A stretch of 11,712 nucleotides of DNA, taken from positions 1 to 11,712 of the forward strand of contig JBFZBC010000019.1 of the NCBI GenBank assembly GCA_041308645.1, written 5' to 3'. This DNA comes from CAIJXO01 sp041308645. Lineage in GTDB: Bacteria; Patescibacteriota; Minisyncoccia; Phycocordibacterales; GWA1-40-21. Under the pieces are notes generated by a model. It had not been told where the DNA came from, made no database searches, and saw nothing but the letters and a program-made list of their open reading frames with translations. The stretch's first letter is position 1. Every line of letters starts with the position of its first letter. The position numbers and the translations under genes were made by a program. Positions 5,412 through 11,495 of the stretch are shown piece by piece.

Positions 5412-7475
5412 TTAATATAATAATATTAACCGATTTATAATAGTCCTAAAAATACTTTCTCCTACCGGAGCAAAACCAGCATTTGGAAAACTTGGAGTAA
5501 TATTTGTAATTACATTTTGGTATAGAGGAAGCAGAGAGTTATAAAGCACCGTAGCGGTGGCTTTTGCTGTATCAGTAGCAGTTAATCCATTTGCCTGACC
5601 GGTTGCCACAATGGTATTTGTAGTTGTGTTTAAAAGGATCCTATAACATTGATAAATCCAAGTTTCATTTACATCAAGTTTGTGGTCAAGATCAGTATCA
5701 CCAGAAATAAGAGTCACCATGCTACAAGTATCATCTGCCATAGTTACATCTGACACAGAAACCGTTCCAGTATTATTAAGTGTATAAGTATATAAGACCA
5801 GACCAGGACCAGTTAAAATAGAAGGATTGACTACTTTTGTTACTTCAATAGCTGGCTTTACAGAAGAACTACTTCCACCTGATGAATGATGAACCACTGG
5901 TGCGGTGTAAGTGTTTGTAATCGTACATTCTTTTGTCTCACCAGCCGTAATTGTTCCGGTACATCCAGTAGAAGTAGCGGAGGAATAATTGGCTAGATTA
6001 CCTGTCTCAGTTACAACATATGAACCAGCATCCAGCGTCACATCTACACCAGTCGATGAACCAGAAAAAGAACTTGTGGAAATATTAGTCGTCCCGGTAA
6101 CGCCAATTGTAAAGTCCGAAGAAGTAGCTGTGCCACCGGAAACGAGTTTAATGATATGAAGAGTAGCAGTAAAAGAAGGAGCGGTGTAAGTGTTTGTAAT
6201 CGTACAAACGGCAGTGTCGCCTAAATCAAGAGTGATCGAATCACCTGTAAGCGTAGCTCCGGTACAACTCCAAGCAGAAGCAGAATAATTATCCACCGAC
6301 CCTGTTTCAGACAAAATATAGGTGCCGGCACTAAAAGTGCTAGTGCTCACCACATCGGTTGAGCCACTCGCTCCCAAACCAGAAATTGTGGTCGAGCCAG
6401 TAGCAGTTAAAGTCCACTGTGATTCAAGAGCTGAACCACCGGCACTATTATCTACAATTTTATCTAAGGTCAAAGATGGGGCAATATCATCATTAGTAAT
6501 GGTACAGATCTCATCATCACCATAGGCTAGAGAAATATTTCCACCAGAGCAATTACCAGAAAATGTTTGGGTATAAGTAGAAGTGCTATAGGTCTCAGAA
6601 ACTATATGTGCTCCAGTTGTGGTGGTACTAGCTATCTCGTTAGTCACAGAGCTACCATCAATAAAAAGTGGGAAAGTAGTACTGGCAACAGTGCCGCCAT
6701 TATCATTAGTGACAACTTTGGTTACGGTAAGTTGTGGGGCAGCACAGGCTGGAACGGTAATGGAATCAGTATCAGTGGTAACCACCCCATCCAATAATGA
6801 GAGCGCTCTTCCTAACCACCCAACATTTATACCAACAGTAATAAAATTGTTATTATCAATTATTGTCCCAAAAAATGAATCGGTAGGAATAGTATTAGCG
6901 CCAAAAGTAGTGGCTCCGGTTGGAGTCCAAAAAATATCGCAAGCTGAAGCACCCCCAGTTAAGGTAACTACTGAATCAATCACCGTGTTAAATGTACCAT
7001 CAGCTCTAAAAACATAGGTTCCCGCTCCATCTAGAGTAATCCCAGCTGTTCCTATAGACATAGCACCAGTACTACAATAAACACCTGGAGTATATAAAGC
7101 ACCATGAACCAATGATAAATCCACTGCAACACCAAGATTATTTGCTGGTGGACAGGTTAACAAATTTAGTTCTGTTAAGGCTGTGGTAGCGTCAATTCTA
7201 GCTTGAGGCGTAGGGGCAAGGGGTCCATAAATAGTACCACCAACCATTGTGGGTGGTGTAGCTGGAAGAGTTGTATATCCAACGTCACCATTAGTAATAG
7301 TGGTTCCATCTGTTGTGTCTGTGTAAGTACCACCCAAAACACCGTAAGTGGTCGCGGCCCCAAGGTCTGGTGTTGTGGCGGCAAAAACAGAAACAGATCC
7401 AATTAAACCAAAAACAACAATAGTAAAGGAGATAATTGCTAGACTTTTTAATAATTTTTTATAAAGTTTTTTCAT
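5412..7475 (-). CDS. Secreted DUF3494 (ice-binding-like) protein with repeat stalk
   Basis: A 687-aa cell-surface protein. The signal peptide covers about residues 1-33 (KKLYKKLLK, hydrophobic core, SVFA-A). Residues about 35-245 are a DUF3494 domain, the beta-solenoid fold of type 1 ice-binding proteins, also used in adhesins. Three prealbumin/SpaA-like modules of about 90 aa follow (248-525), each ending in CTITN and each with an internal Cys pair. After a Ser-rich linker (HHSSGGSSSS) comes a DUF11-like domain (about 541-650) with an Asp-rich loop (SGDTDLDHKLD). The C-terminus carries FPNAGFAP (from residue 663), which resembles an LPXTG-type sorting signal (LPNTG) with two substitutions, but only a short, weakly hydrophobic tail follows. 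It is 37 nt after DUF3494 protein A and upstream of the sortase. Role inferred: surface display of an ice-, carbohydrate- or cell-binding domain; ice binding itself is not shown. Confidence 0.85.
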   Translation of the reverse strand: MKKLYKKLLKSLAIISFTIVVFGLIGSVSVFAATTPDLGAATTYGVLGGTYTDTTDGTTITNGDVGYTTLPATPPTMVGGTIYGPLAPTPQARIDATTALTELNLLTCPPANNLGVAVDLSLVHGALYTPGVYCSTGAMSIGTAGITLDGAGTYVFRADGTFNTVIDSVVTLTGGASACDIFWTPTGATTFGANTIPTDSFFGTIIDNNNFITVGINVGWLGRALSLLDGVVTTDTDSITVPACAAPQLTVTKVVTNDNGGTVASTTFPLFIDGSSVTNEIASTTTTGAHIVSETYSTSTYTQTFSGNCSGGNISLAYGDDEICTITNDDIAPSLTLDKIVDNSAGGSALESQWTLTATGSTTISGLGASGSTDVVSTSTFSAGTYILSETGSVDNYSASAWSCTGATLTGDSITLDLGDTAVCTITNTYTAPSFTATLHIIKLVSGGTATSSDFTIGVTGTTNISTSSFSGSSTGVDVTLDAGSYVVTETGNLANYSSATSTGCTGTITAGETKECTITNTYTAPVVHHSSGGSSSSVKPAIEVTKVVNPSILTGPGLVLYTYTLNNTGTVSVSDVTMADDTCSMVTLISGDTDLDHKLDVNETWIYQCYRILLNTTTNTIVATGQANGLTATDTAKATATVLYNSLLPLYQNVITNITPSFPNAGFAPVGESIFRTIINRLILLY
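5902..5927 (-). repeat. 26-nt exact repeat, copy 1
   Basis: A 26-nt stretch, starting GCGGTGTAAG on the plus strand, is identical at 5902-5927 and 6181-6206. The offset of 279 nt equals 93 codons. It encodes the CTITNTYTAP end of modules 3 and 2 and points to recent duplication or conversion between modules. Confidence 0.8.
6181..6206 (-). repeat. 26-nt exact repeat, copy 2
   Basis: Second copy of the 26-nt identity, at the end of repeat module 2. Confidence 0.8.
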
Positions 7476-7512
7476 TTATTTTATTTGTAAGATTTTTAAT
7501 GTATTACCACAA

Positions 7513-8520
7513 CTAAATAATGCCAAAAATTATTTTAATTTGTGGAACTTTATCTGAAGAAATAATTCCATTATCTATTAATAATTTAATAAATTGTGAT
7601 ATGTTCATTGGTTTTTTTACACCACTTGTAGAGATAGCTGAACTCCCACTATTATGTGATGATGAATTATTAGCTGACACGGCAAGAGTGGCAGGAATAG
7701 CTGGACTTACTGTGGGTACAGCGGGGGTAGCTGGTGTGGCTGGAATAGTGGGGGTAGAAGATCCTGGCACAGTCACCCTGTTCGCATCCAAAGTAACCGC
7801 TGTCTGTGCTAAAGCCCGGCCGTTTAAGACGGCACCAGTGTTCAGTACAATTGCTGTTTGATCTAAAATATTTCCATTAAAAACCGCAGTTGTTCCAATA
7901 GTTGTTTTACCAGCTACTATCCAAAAAATATTATCCACTTTTGCCCCACCACTAAGAATAATTTTTGTGGCTGAACTAAGATTAAGATTTTGTGCTATTT
8001 GAAAAATCCAAACATCATTAGCACTACCTTTTAGAATAACATCTGATGGGATAGTTACACCGGTTCCCCATTTATAAAGTCCAGGCACGATAGTCAAACC
8101 ACCAATATTTCCGGCCCCAAGCTCTGTAGCGGTTGGATTTGTCCTGCCAGCACCATTAGTATAAGCAGTTTCCATATCACCTATTGCTGTAGTCATATTA
8201 ACAGGGGTTGGGCTGGCATAATCTGGAGCATACACTTTTCCAATCACTAATGGTGATGTAGAAAAGGTACTGGCGGTAGAGAGATTCAAAGCAAAACCAG
8301 TAATAGCCGTTGCCTTAACTGGACTGACTCCGATATCCCCAACTACTAAAGTGGTACCAGTGGTAGAAATTCCTGCTTTTGAAAGAATTACAAATTTACC
8401 AGCTGAACCAAGATTTACTCCAGCCGGACCAGCCGCAAATGTTGGGACGGACACCATAAAACCCAGGACAAAAGAAGCAACCCCGACAACTGCCACAAAT
8501 TTCTTACTTATTTTTTTCAT
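7513..8520 (-). CDS. Secreted DUF3494 (ice-binding-like) protein
   Basis: A 335-aa secreted protein. The signal peptide is residues 1 to about 30 (KKISKKF, hydrophobic core, PTFAAG). A DUF3494 domain runs from about residue 34 to 250, opening with VNLGSAGKFVILSKAGIS and containing VVGDIGVSPVKATAITGF and NIFWIVAGKTTIGTTAVFNGNIL, both typical of type 1 ice-binding proteins. A Pro/Ala/Thr linker (PATPATPAVP) and a Ser/Asn-rich stretch follow. The C-terminus is a short amphipathic segment (ISQFIKLLIDNGIISSDKV) without any LPXTG-like signal, so it is either released or held by another route. It is the first gene after a 107-nt gap that carries an ECF-type promoter element, and it precedes its larger paralogue and the sortase. 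Family members bind ice or act as adhesins; which applies here is not known. Confidence 0.87.
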   Translation of the reverse strand: MKKISKKFVAVVGVASFVLGFMVSVPTFAAGPAGVNLGSAGKFVILSKAGISTTGTTLVVGDIGVSPVKATAITGFALNLSTASTFSTSPLVIGKVYAPDYASPTPVNMTTAIGDMETAYTNGAGRTNPTATELGAGNIGGLTIVPGLYKWGTGVTIPSDVILKGSANDVWIFQIAQNLNLSSATKIILSGGAKVDNIFWIVAGKTTIGTTAVFNGNILDQTAIVLNTGAVLNGRALAQTAVTLDANRVTVPGSSTPTIPATPATPAVPTVSPAIPATLAVSANNSSSHNSGSSAISTSGVKKPMNISQFIKLLIDNGIISSDKVPQIKIIFGII

Positions 8521-8570
8521 TTTTTAAGTTATTTATAAATTATTAAATATGATCGACTTATACATTTAAA

Positions 8571-8597
8571 GCCGTTTCAAAGCATAAAATATTACAG
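8571..8597 (-). promoter_or_regulatory. ECF-type promoter of the DUF3494-sortase operon
   Basis: Read on the minus strand: CTGTAATA (8597-8590), 15 nt, CGGC (8574-8571). The element lies 50 nt before the ATG of DUF3494 gene A, in the largest gap of the minus-strand cluster. The same boxes with the same spacing precede the sigma factor gene and the PAS gene. Besides the boxes, this copy shares AAA directly before CGGC and the 9-mer CTGTAATAT with the sigma factor copy. Confidence 0.75.
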
Positions 8598-8627
8598 TTT
8601 GGACAAAAGCCCAGTAGAAATATCTAA

Positions 8628-8963
8628 TTATCTATTACCAGATTCAATTTTAGAGATTTCCTCTTCTGTCGGAAGTACTTTTTTGGCAAAAACAGTCAAT
8701 TCTTTTTGTTTTCGGAGCTCTTCTTCAAGTTTCTCTTTTTCCTTTTTTAAATTATTGTATTTAAAATAATTTTTGATACTTTCTGGGAGGATCAGAAGAA
8801 CCGTGGTGAGAACCCCGGTGATAAGAGTTAAAAACAGTACAAGGGCCAAAGAGCCGGTTAAGTGCGAGGAGAAAAAAGTAACAGTAATAATATCAATATT
8901 TTGTAGGGTAAAAATAACAGCCACTGCTCCCAATAATAATCCAAAAATAAAAAGTATAATCAT
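8628..8963 (-). CDS. LapA-domain (DUF1049-like) membrane protein
   Basis: A 111-aa inner-membrane protein. Two hydrophobic helices (about residues 1-19 and 35-60) flank a short loop with QNIDIITVTFF. This is the LapA/DUF1049 pattern of a helix, then a QN-(T/I)-x-V-x-(F/V) strand, then a second helix. A cytoplasmic charged coiled coil follows (about 70-105, KKEKEKLEEELRKQKE). In E. coli LapA works with LapB to control LPS synthesis; Patescibacteria-like cells usually lack LPS, so a general envelope-stress role is more likely here. It is the last gene of the PAS-led operon, 12 nt after the 53-aa gene. There is no Shine-Dalgarno; the leader is AT-rich. Confidence 0.75.
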   Translation of the reverse strand: MIILFIFGLLLGAVAVIFTLQNIDIITVTFFSSHLTGSLALVLFLTLITGVLTTVLLILPESIKNYFKYNNLKKEKEKLEEELRKQKELTVFAKKVLPTEEEISKIESGNR

Positions 8964-8975
8964 AAGATTATTACT

Positions 8976-9137
8976 TTATAATATTTTTTTGCCTTTATCA
9001 AAATAACCCCAAACCAAACCACCTAAACCTAAGATTACCAAAGACCACATTAGGAAGGTAGAGAAGCTAGTCACTAAACCAATTACCCCTAAAACCAATA
9101 AAACGACACTGACCGCTAGAATTGTATTTTTTTGCAT
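8976..9137 (-). CDS. 53-aa single-pass or hairpin membrane protein
   Basis: A short open frame fills the gap between the basic protein and the LapA-like gene: 53 codons, ATG at 9137, TAA at 8978-8976. Residues about 5-45 are strongly hydrophobic (NTILAVSVVLLVLGVIGLV, then a turn with TSFST, then MWSLVILGLGGLVWGYF), giving two short helices. A basic end (DKGKKIL) follows. The spacing to both neighbours is 12-13 nt, the same as elsewhere in this operon, and the leader has the same TTAATTAAATTAAAAAT pattern as the other genes here. Function unknown; similar small hydrophobic proteins often accompany GlsB- and PspC-type stress proteins. Confidence 0.65.
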   Translation of the reverse strand: MQKNTILAVSVVLLVLGVIGLVTSFSTFLMWSLVILGLGGLVWGYFDKGKKIL

Positions 9138-9150
9138 ATTTTTAATTTAA

Positions 9151-9411
9151 TTAATTATCTCTATTGTTAATTTCACTAATATCTTTTTTAATGGTTTTAA
9201 CAACATCACTACCAATTTTAATCCCATTTTCAAAAAATTTATTAACTGCTCCTTTTAATTCTCCCTTGTATTTTTCACGTCGAGGTTGCTCTTTTTTCCA
9301 TTCTTTCTGAACAGACTTTGCTACCTGACATGCCTGCTTGTTTGTTTTCTTCATAAGCAATCCAGTTTTCCTGGCGACCTTTTTGGCAATTGATTTTATT
9401 TTTGTAGCCAT
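9151..9411 (-). CDS. Basic 86-aa protein, unknown function
   Basis: An 86-aa protein without membrane segments or a signal peptide. Residues 1-55 are very rich in Lys and Arg (KIKSIAKKVARKTGLLMKK, KKEQPRREKYK) and could bind nucleic acid or the acidic membrane surface. The rest is a likely amphipathic helix (GAVNKFFENGIKIGSDVVKTIKKDI) ending in a polar tail. I do not recognise the family. It sits between the GlsB-like gene and the 53-aa membrane gene with 13-15 nt gaps, so it shares their transcript. A histone-like or YtxH-like stress accessory role is possible, but only by position and composition. Confidence 0.6.
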   Translation of the reverse strand: MATKIKSIAKKVARKTGLLMKKTNKQACQVAKSVQKEWKKEQPRREKYKGELKGAVNKFFENGIKIGSDVVKTIKKDISEINNRDN

Positions 9412-9426
9412 ATTTTTAAATTAAAA

Positions 9427-9672
9427 TTAAACCCGTCTTAACATTTTCACAACTGCAATCAGAGCCACGGCACCGATAATCGCCACAATAAAGCTGTAGA
9501 AATTAAAACCGGTTACCCCAATTTTACCAAAGAAACTCATTAACCAACCCCCAATAATTGCACCAATAATACCTAAAATAATATTCAGGATTATTCCTTC
9601 GTTCGTATTCATAATCGAAGAAGCAATCCAACCGACCAAACCGCCAAAGATGACCCGCAGGATGATTCCCAT
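9427..9672 (-). CDS. GlsB/YeaQ/YmgE-family stress membrane protein
   Basis: An 81-aa, almost wholly hydrophobic protein with three predicted helices and glycine-rich packing motifs. The pattern GGLVGWIASSIM near the N-terminus, then NIILGIIGAIIGGWLMSFFG, then a third helix FIVAIIGAVALIAVVKMLRR is typical of the transglycosylase-associated (GlsB/YeaQ) family. The length is normal for the family. Members are induced by general or envelope stress, and their molecular role is not settled. Its place in an operon with YggT- and LapA-like genes under a predicted ECF promoter fits that. No Shine-Dalgarno; AT-rich leader. Confidence 0.88.
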   Translation of the reverse strand: MGIILRVIFGGLVGWIASSIMNTNEGIILNIILGIIGAIIGGWLMSFFGKIGVTGFNFYSFIVAIIGAVALIAVVKMLRRV

Positions 9673-9697
9673 ATTTTTTTTAAATTAATTAATAAAT

Positions 9698-10060
9698 TTA
9701 TTTGCCTTGTTGCTGATCATCTAATTTGACTGCTGCTTCTGGAGTAGAAACAGTCTTACTCATAATAAGAAGTCGGACAATACCGGCGGCAATTAGCCAA
9801 TAAACAAACATTGCTAAGATCGTTGTCCATTCAAAAGTACTACTAAATATAGTCGTCTTTGAAAATACAGTTAGAAAAGGTATGGTAAACGGCCAAGTAG
9901 TTGTATAAATAAAACAAGAAAAACCAGCCGTAGGGATTGCTCCAAATAATTTTAAAGCAAATCTAAAAGCCAACAACACCTCAAGTAACCAAAGTAGGAA
10001 CCACACAACTTGTGTTCCCTTAAATAACATTTTGGTGGTGGGAGAATTGAATGAATCCAT
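9698..10060 (-). CDS. YggT-family membrane protein
   Basis: A 120-aa integral membrane protein. The first helix (about residues 16-40) runs into FRFALKLFGA, then a re-entrant-like stretch with FIYTTTWPFTIPFLTVF, then a last helix (about 78-102, WTTILAMFVYWLIAAGIVRLL). This order (helix with RF-x-LKLFGA, a Y-x-x-T-x-PF motif, closing helix) is that of YggT proteins, which occur near cell-division or envelope genes and whose activity is poorly known. The C-terminal tail is polar (PEAAVKLDDQQQGK). It is the second gene of the PAS-led operon, 23 nt after the PAS gene, and is preceded by TTAATTAATTAA-type sequence rather than a Shine-Dalgarno. Confidence 0.78.
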   Translation of the reverse strand: MDSFNSPTTKMLFKGTQVVWFLLWLLEVLLAFRFALKLFGAIPTAGFSCFIYTTTWPFTIPFLTVFSKTTIFSSTFEWTTILAMFVYWLIAAGIVRLLIMSKTVSTPEAAVKLDDQQQGK

Positions 10061-10083
10061 TTTTTAATTAATTAATAATTTTA

Positions 10084-10671
10084 TTAAATTTTGCGACCTT
10101 TTTTAAGCTCATTGATTTCCTTTTCCAATTTTTCGATATGAATTTCTAATTTATGTGTTTGATCAACTAGTTTAGTTTCAAGGTGATTAGCGTGCCCCGC
10201 CATCGTTTCTGCTACCATCATAATTTCCGTAATATCTTCCATTGCTAGAAGTATGATCGGAGGAAATTGTTTAGCGGTTTTATCTTCCTTAAAATGAATC
10301 TGCCGAGCATTTAAAATCATTACCTTTCTACCAATAAAAGGAAAGTTATGAGTGACTTCAAAACCTTTAAAAAAGGTGTTCTTTGGTAGGATATCCTCTA
10401 ATAATTTTCTCAAGGCTGAAATATTCCATTGACCATTCCCTAGTTCGTAGACAACTTTACCCTCAGTATCCTTTGGTTCAACTTGAAATGTCCGGTAAAA
10501 AGATTCATTAACTGCCATCACCCGTAGGTCTTTATTCAGAATCAAAATTGGCTCCCTCATAACATCAACCACGGTTCTAATATAAGTCCAGCTTTTTTCC
10601 CAAATGTGATCAGCAAAACTAGACTCTGTTGACTTTAACTCTCCCGCAACAACCTCTTTGGTATTTTTCAT
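10084..10671 (-). CDS. Stand-alone PAS-domain protein with C-terminal coiled coil
   Basis: A 195-aa soluble protein. A PAS domain spans about residues 30-150: VVDVMREPILILNKDLRVMAVNESFYRTFQV, then EGKVVYELGNGQWNISALRKLLEDILP, then a strand ending in ILLAMEDITE. This sequence type resembles the PAS domain of CheB/CheR-like and histidine kinase proteins. Residues about 155-193 are a coiled coil (ETKLVDQTHKLEIHIEKLEKEINELKKG). There is no kinase, cyclase, DNA-binding or methyl-accepting domain, so it probably signals by binding a partner. It is divergent from the ECF sigma factor gene and first in its operon, with an ECF-type promoter directly upstream. It may sense ligand or redox state and gate the sigma factor. 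That is inference from position; no anti-sigma motif is visible. Confidence 0.82.
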   Translation of the reverse strand: MKNTKEVVAGELKSTESSFADHIWEKSWTYIRTVVDVMREPILILNKDLRVMAVNESFYRTFQVEPKDTEGKVVYELGNGQWNISALRKLLEDILPKNTFFKGFEVTHNFPFIGRKVMILNARQIHFKEDKTAKQFPPIILLAMEDITEIMMVAETMAGHANHLETKLVDQTHKLEIHIEKLEKEINELKKGRKI

Positions 10672-10680
10672 ATTATCAAT

Positions 10681-10707
10681 GACGCTGAGGTGTCAAAATT
10701 ATTACAG
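10681..10707 (-). promoter_or_regulatory. ECF-type promoter of the PAS-led operon
   Basis: Read on the minus strand: CTGTAATA (10707-10700), 15 nt, CGTC (10684-10681). Only nine nt separate CGTC from the ATG of the PAS gene, so the mRNA leader would be a few nt or absent. Box sequence and spacing match the copies before the sigma factor and DUF3494 genes; CGTC here is the form usual for ECF -10 boxes. Confidence 0.75.
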
Positions 10708-10728
10708 CGGGCTATTAAAGGCTCACTG

Positions 10729-10749
10729 TGCTATACTTAAATTAAGGTA
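10729..10749 (+). promoter_or_regulatory. Extended -10 box with overlapping inverted repeat
   Basis: TG-C-TATACT (TG 10729-10730, hexamer 10732-10737) is a good extended -10 pointing to the sigma factor gene, without a clear -35. An imperfect inverted repeat, TACTTAA-A-TTAAGGTA (10734-10749), overlaps it and could be an operator. This may be a basal, vegetative promoter for the sigma factor, additional to the ECF-type one. Confidence 0.4.
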
Positions 10750-10850
10750 CTTTTGTAATCTTAATGTAATAAAGTCAGACCGAGTCCAATCAAAAAAAGA
10801 ACGACAGGACAAAGTTTTATCTCCATTTCCACATTATTATGGTAATACCT

Positions 10851-10877
10851 CTGTAATATAACACCGCTTCAAACGGC
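10851..10877 (+). promoter_or_regulatory. ECF-type autoregulatory promoter of the sigma factor gene
   Basis: CTGTAATA (10851-10858), 15 nt, CGGC (10874-10877), 14 nt before the ATG at 10892. The box sequences and spacing are the same as before the PAS and DUF3494 genes. This suggests that the sigma factor transcribes its own gene, as most ECF sigma factors do. The leader would be about 7 nt, with no Shine-Dalgarno. Confidence 0.75.
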
Positions 10878-10891
10878 ACTATAACAACACC

Positions 10892-11407
10892 ATGATGACT
10901 CCAAAACAAAAAATAGATAGGCAGGAAATACTGACTGTGGCTCACCATGACCATTGGAAGGGTCTTAATAAGAGGGCATTCTTTAAAATTCATAATCACA
11001 CCATAGGTGAAGATCTGGTCCAGGACACTTTTATGAAAACTTGGCAGTACTTGGTTAAAGGTGGAAAAATTGATGTGATGAAGGCTTTTCTTTATCATGT
11101 CTTAAATAATCTCATTGTGGATGAATATAGAAAGAACAAAACCACCTCGCTTGATGTTATGTTGGAAAAAGGATTTGAACCAAGTACTGGTAATTCTGAA
11201 CGTTTGATTAATACTTTGGATGGCAAAGCTGCTGTATTGTTAATTCAACTTTTACCAGAAATATATAAAAAAGTAATGCGAATGAAACACATTCAAAATC
11301 TGTCGATTAAAGAAATTTCACTTATTACTGGGCAAACAAAAAATGCCATCACGGTACAACTGCATCGGGGCATGGAGAAACTCAAACTATTATATTATCC
11401 TGTCTAG
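10892..11407 (+). CDS. ECF-type RNA polymerase sigma factor
   Basis: A 171-aa sigma70-family protein with only regions 2 and 4. Region 2 covers about residues 24-83: the core-binding motif is DLVQDTFMKTW (41-51), followed by KIDVMKAFLYHVLNNLIVDEYRK (59-81), where ECF factors melt and read the -10. Region 4 covers about 112-166: LLPEIYKKVMRMKHIQNLSIKEISLITGQTKNAITVQLHRGMEKL, a helix-turn-helix that reads the -35. A 30-residue linker joins them. There is no C-terminal extension. The gene is divergent from the PAS-led operon, and its own upstream region holds an ECF-type element also found before the PAS and DUF3494 genes. The first ATG (10892) is used; a second directly follows. No anti-sigma gene is recognisable beside it, so control may be transcriptional or through the PAS protein. 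Confidence 0.9.
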   Translation: MMTPKQKIDRQEILTVAHHDHWKGLNKRAFFKIHNHTIGEDLVQDTFMKTWQYLVKGGKIDVMKAFLYHVLNNLIVDEYRKNKTTSLDVMLEKGFEPSTGNSERLINTLDGKAAVLLIQLLPEIYKKVMRMKHIQNLSIKEISLITGQTKNAITVQLHRGMEKLKLLYYPV

Positions 11408-11460
11408 TTTTTGTTTACAAAACCCACTAGCTCCCACATACTAATTCTTTTTTTTCCCAG

Positions 11461-11489
11461 TTTACAAAGTTCTGAAAGCCACGTATTAT
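11461..11489 (+). promoter_or_regulatory. Sigma70-type promoter of tsaD
   Basis: TTTACA (11461-11466, five of six to TTGACA), 17-nt spacer, TATTAT (11484-11489, five of six to TATAAT). Counting seven nt from the end of the -10, transcription would start at or next to 11496, the A of the tsaD ATG. The mRNA would then be leaderless. No Shine-Dalgarno lies upstream of that ATG. Confidence 0.7.
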
Positions 11490-11495
11490 GGTCAC

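Larger units (their letters stand above)
5901..6734 (-). repeat. Three tandem ~90-aa SpaA-like modules
   Basis: Protein residues about 248-525 contain three related modules. They start with LTVTKVV, LTLDKIV and LHIIKLV, carry an ETYS/ETGS/ETGN strand, and end in ICTITN, VCTITN and ECTITN. Each has one further Cys upstream of the CTITN Cys (NCSGG, SCTG, GCTG), suggesting a disulfide in every module. The set probably forms a stalk. Confidence 0.7.

Noticed and set aside
11408..11460. Terminator between the sigma factor gene and tsaD
   Set aside because: GTTTT/AAAAC can pair weakly and a T-run occurs 25 nt later, but the stem is AT-only and the T-run is not adjacent, so I do not call it.
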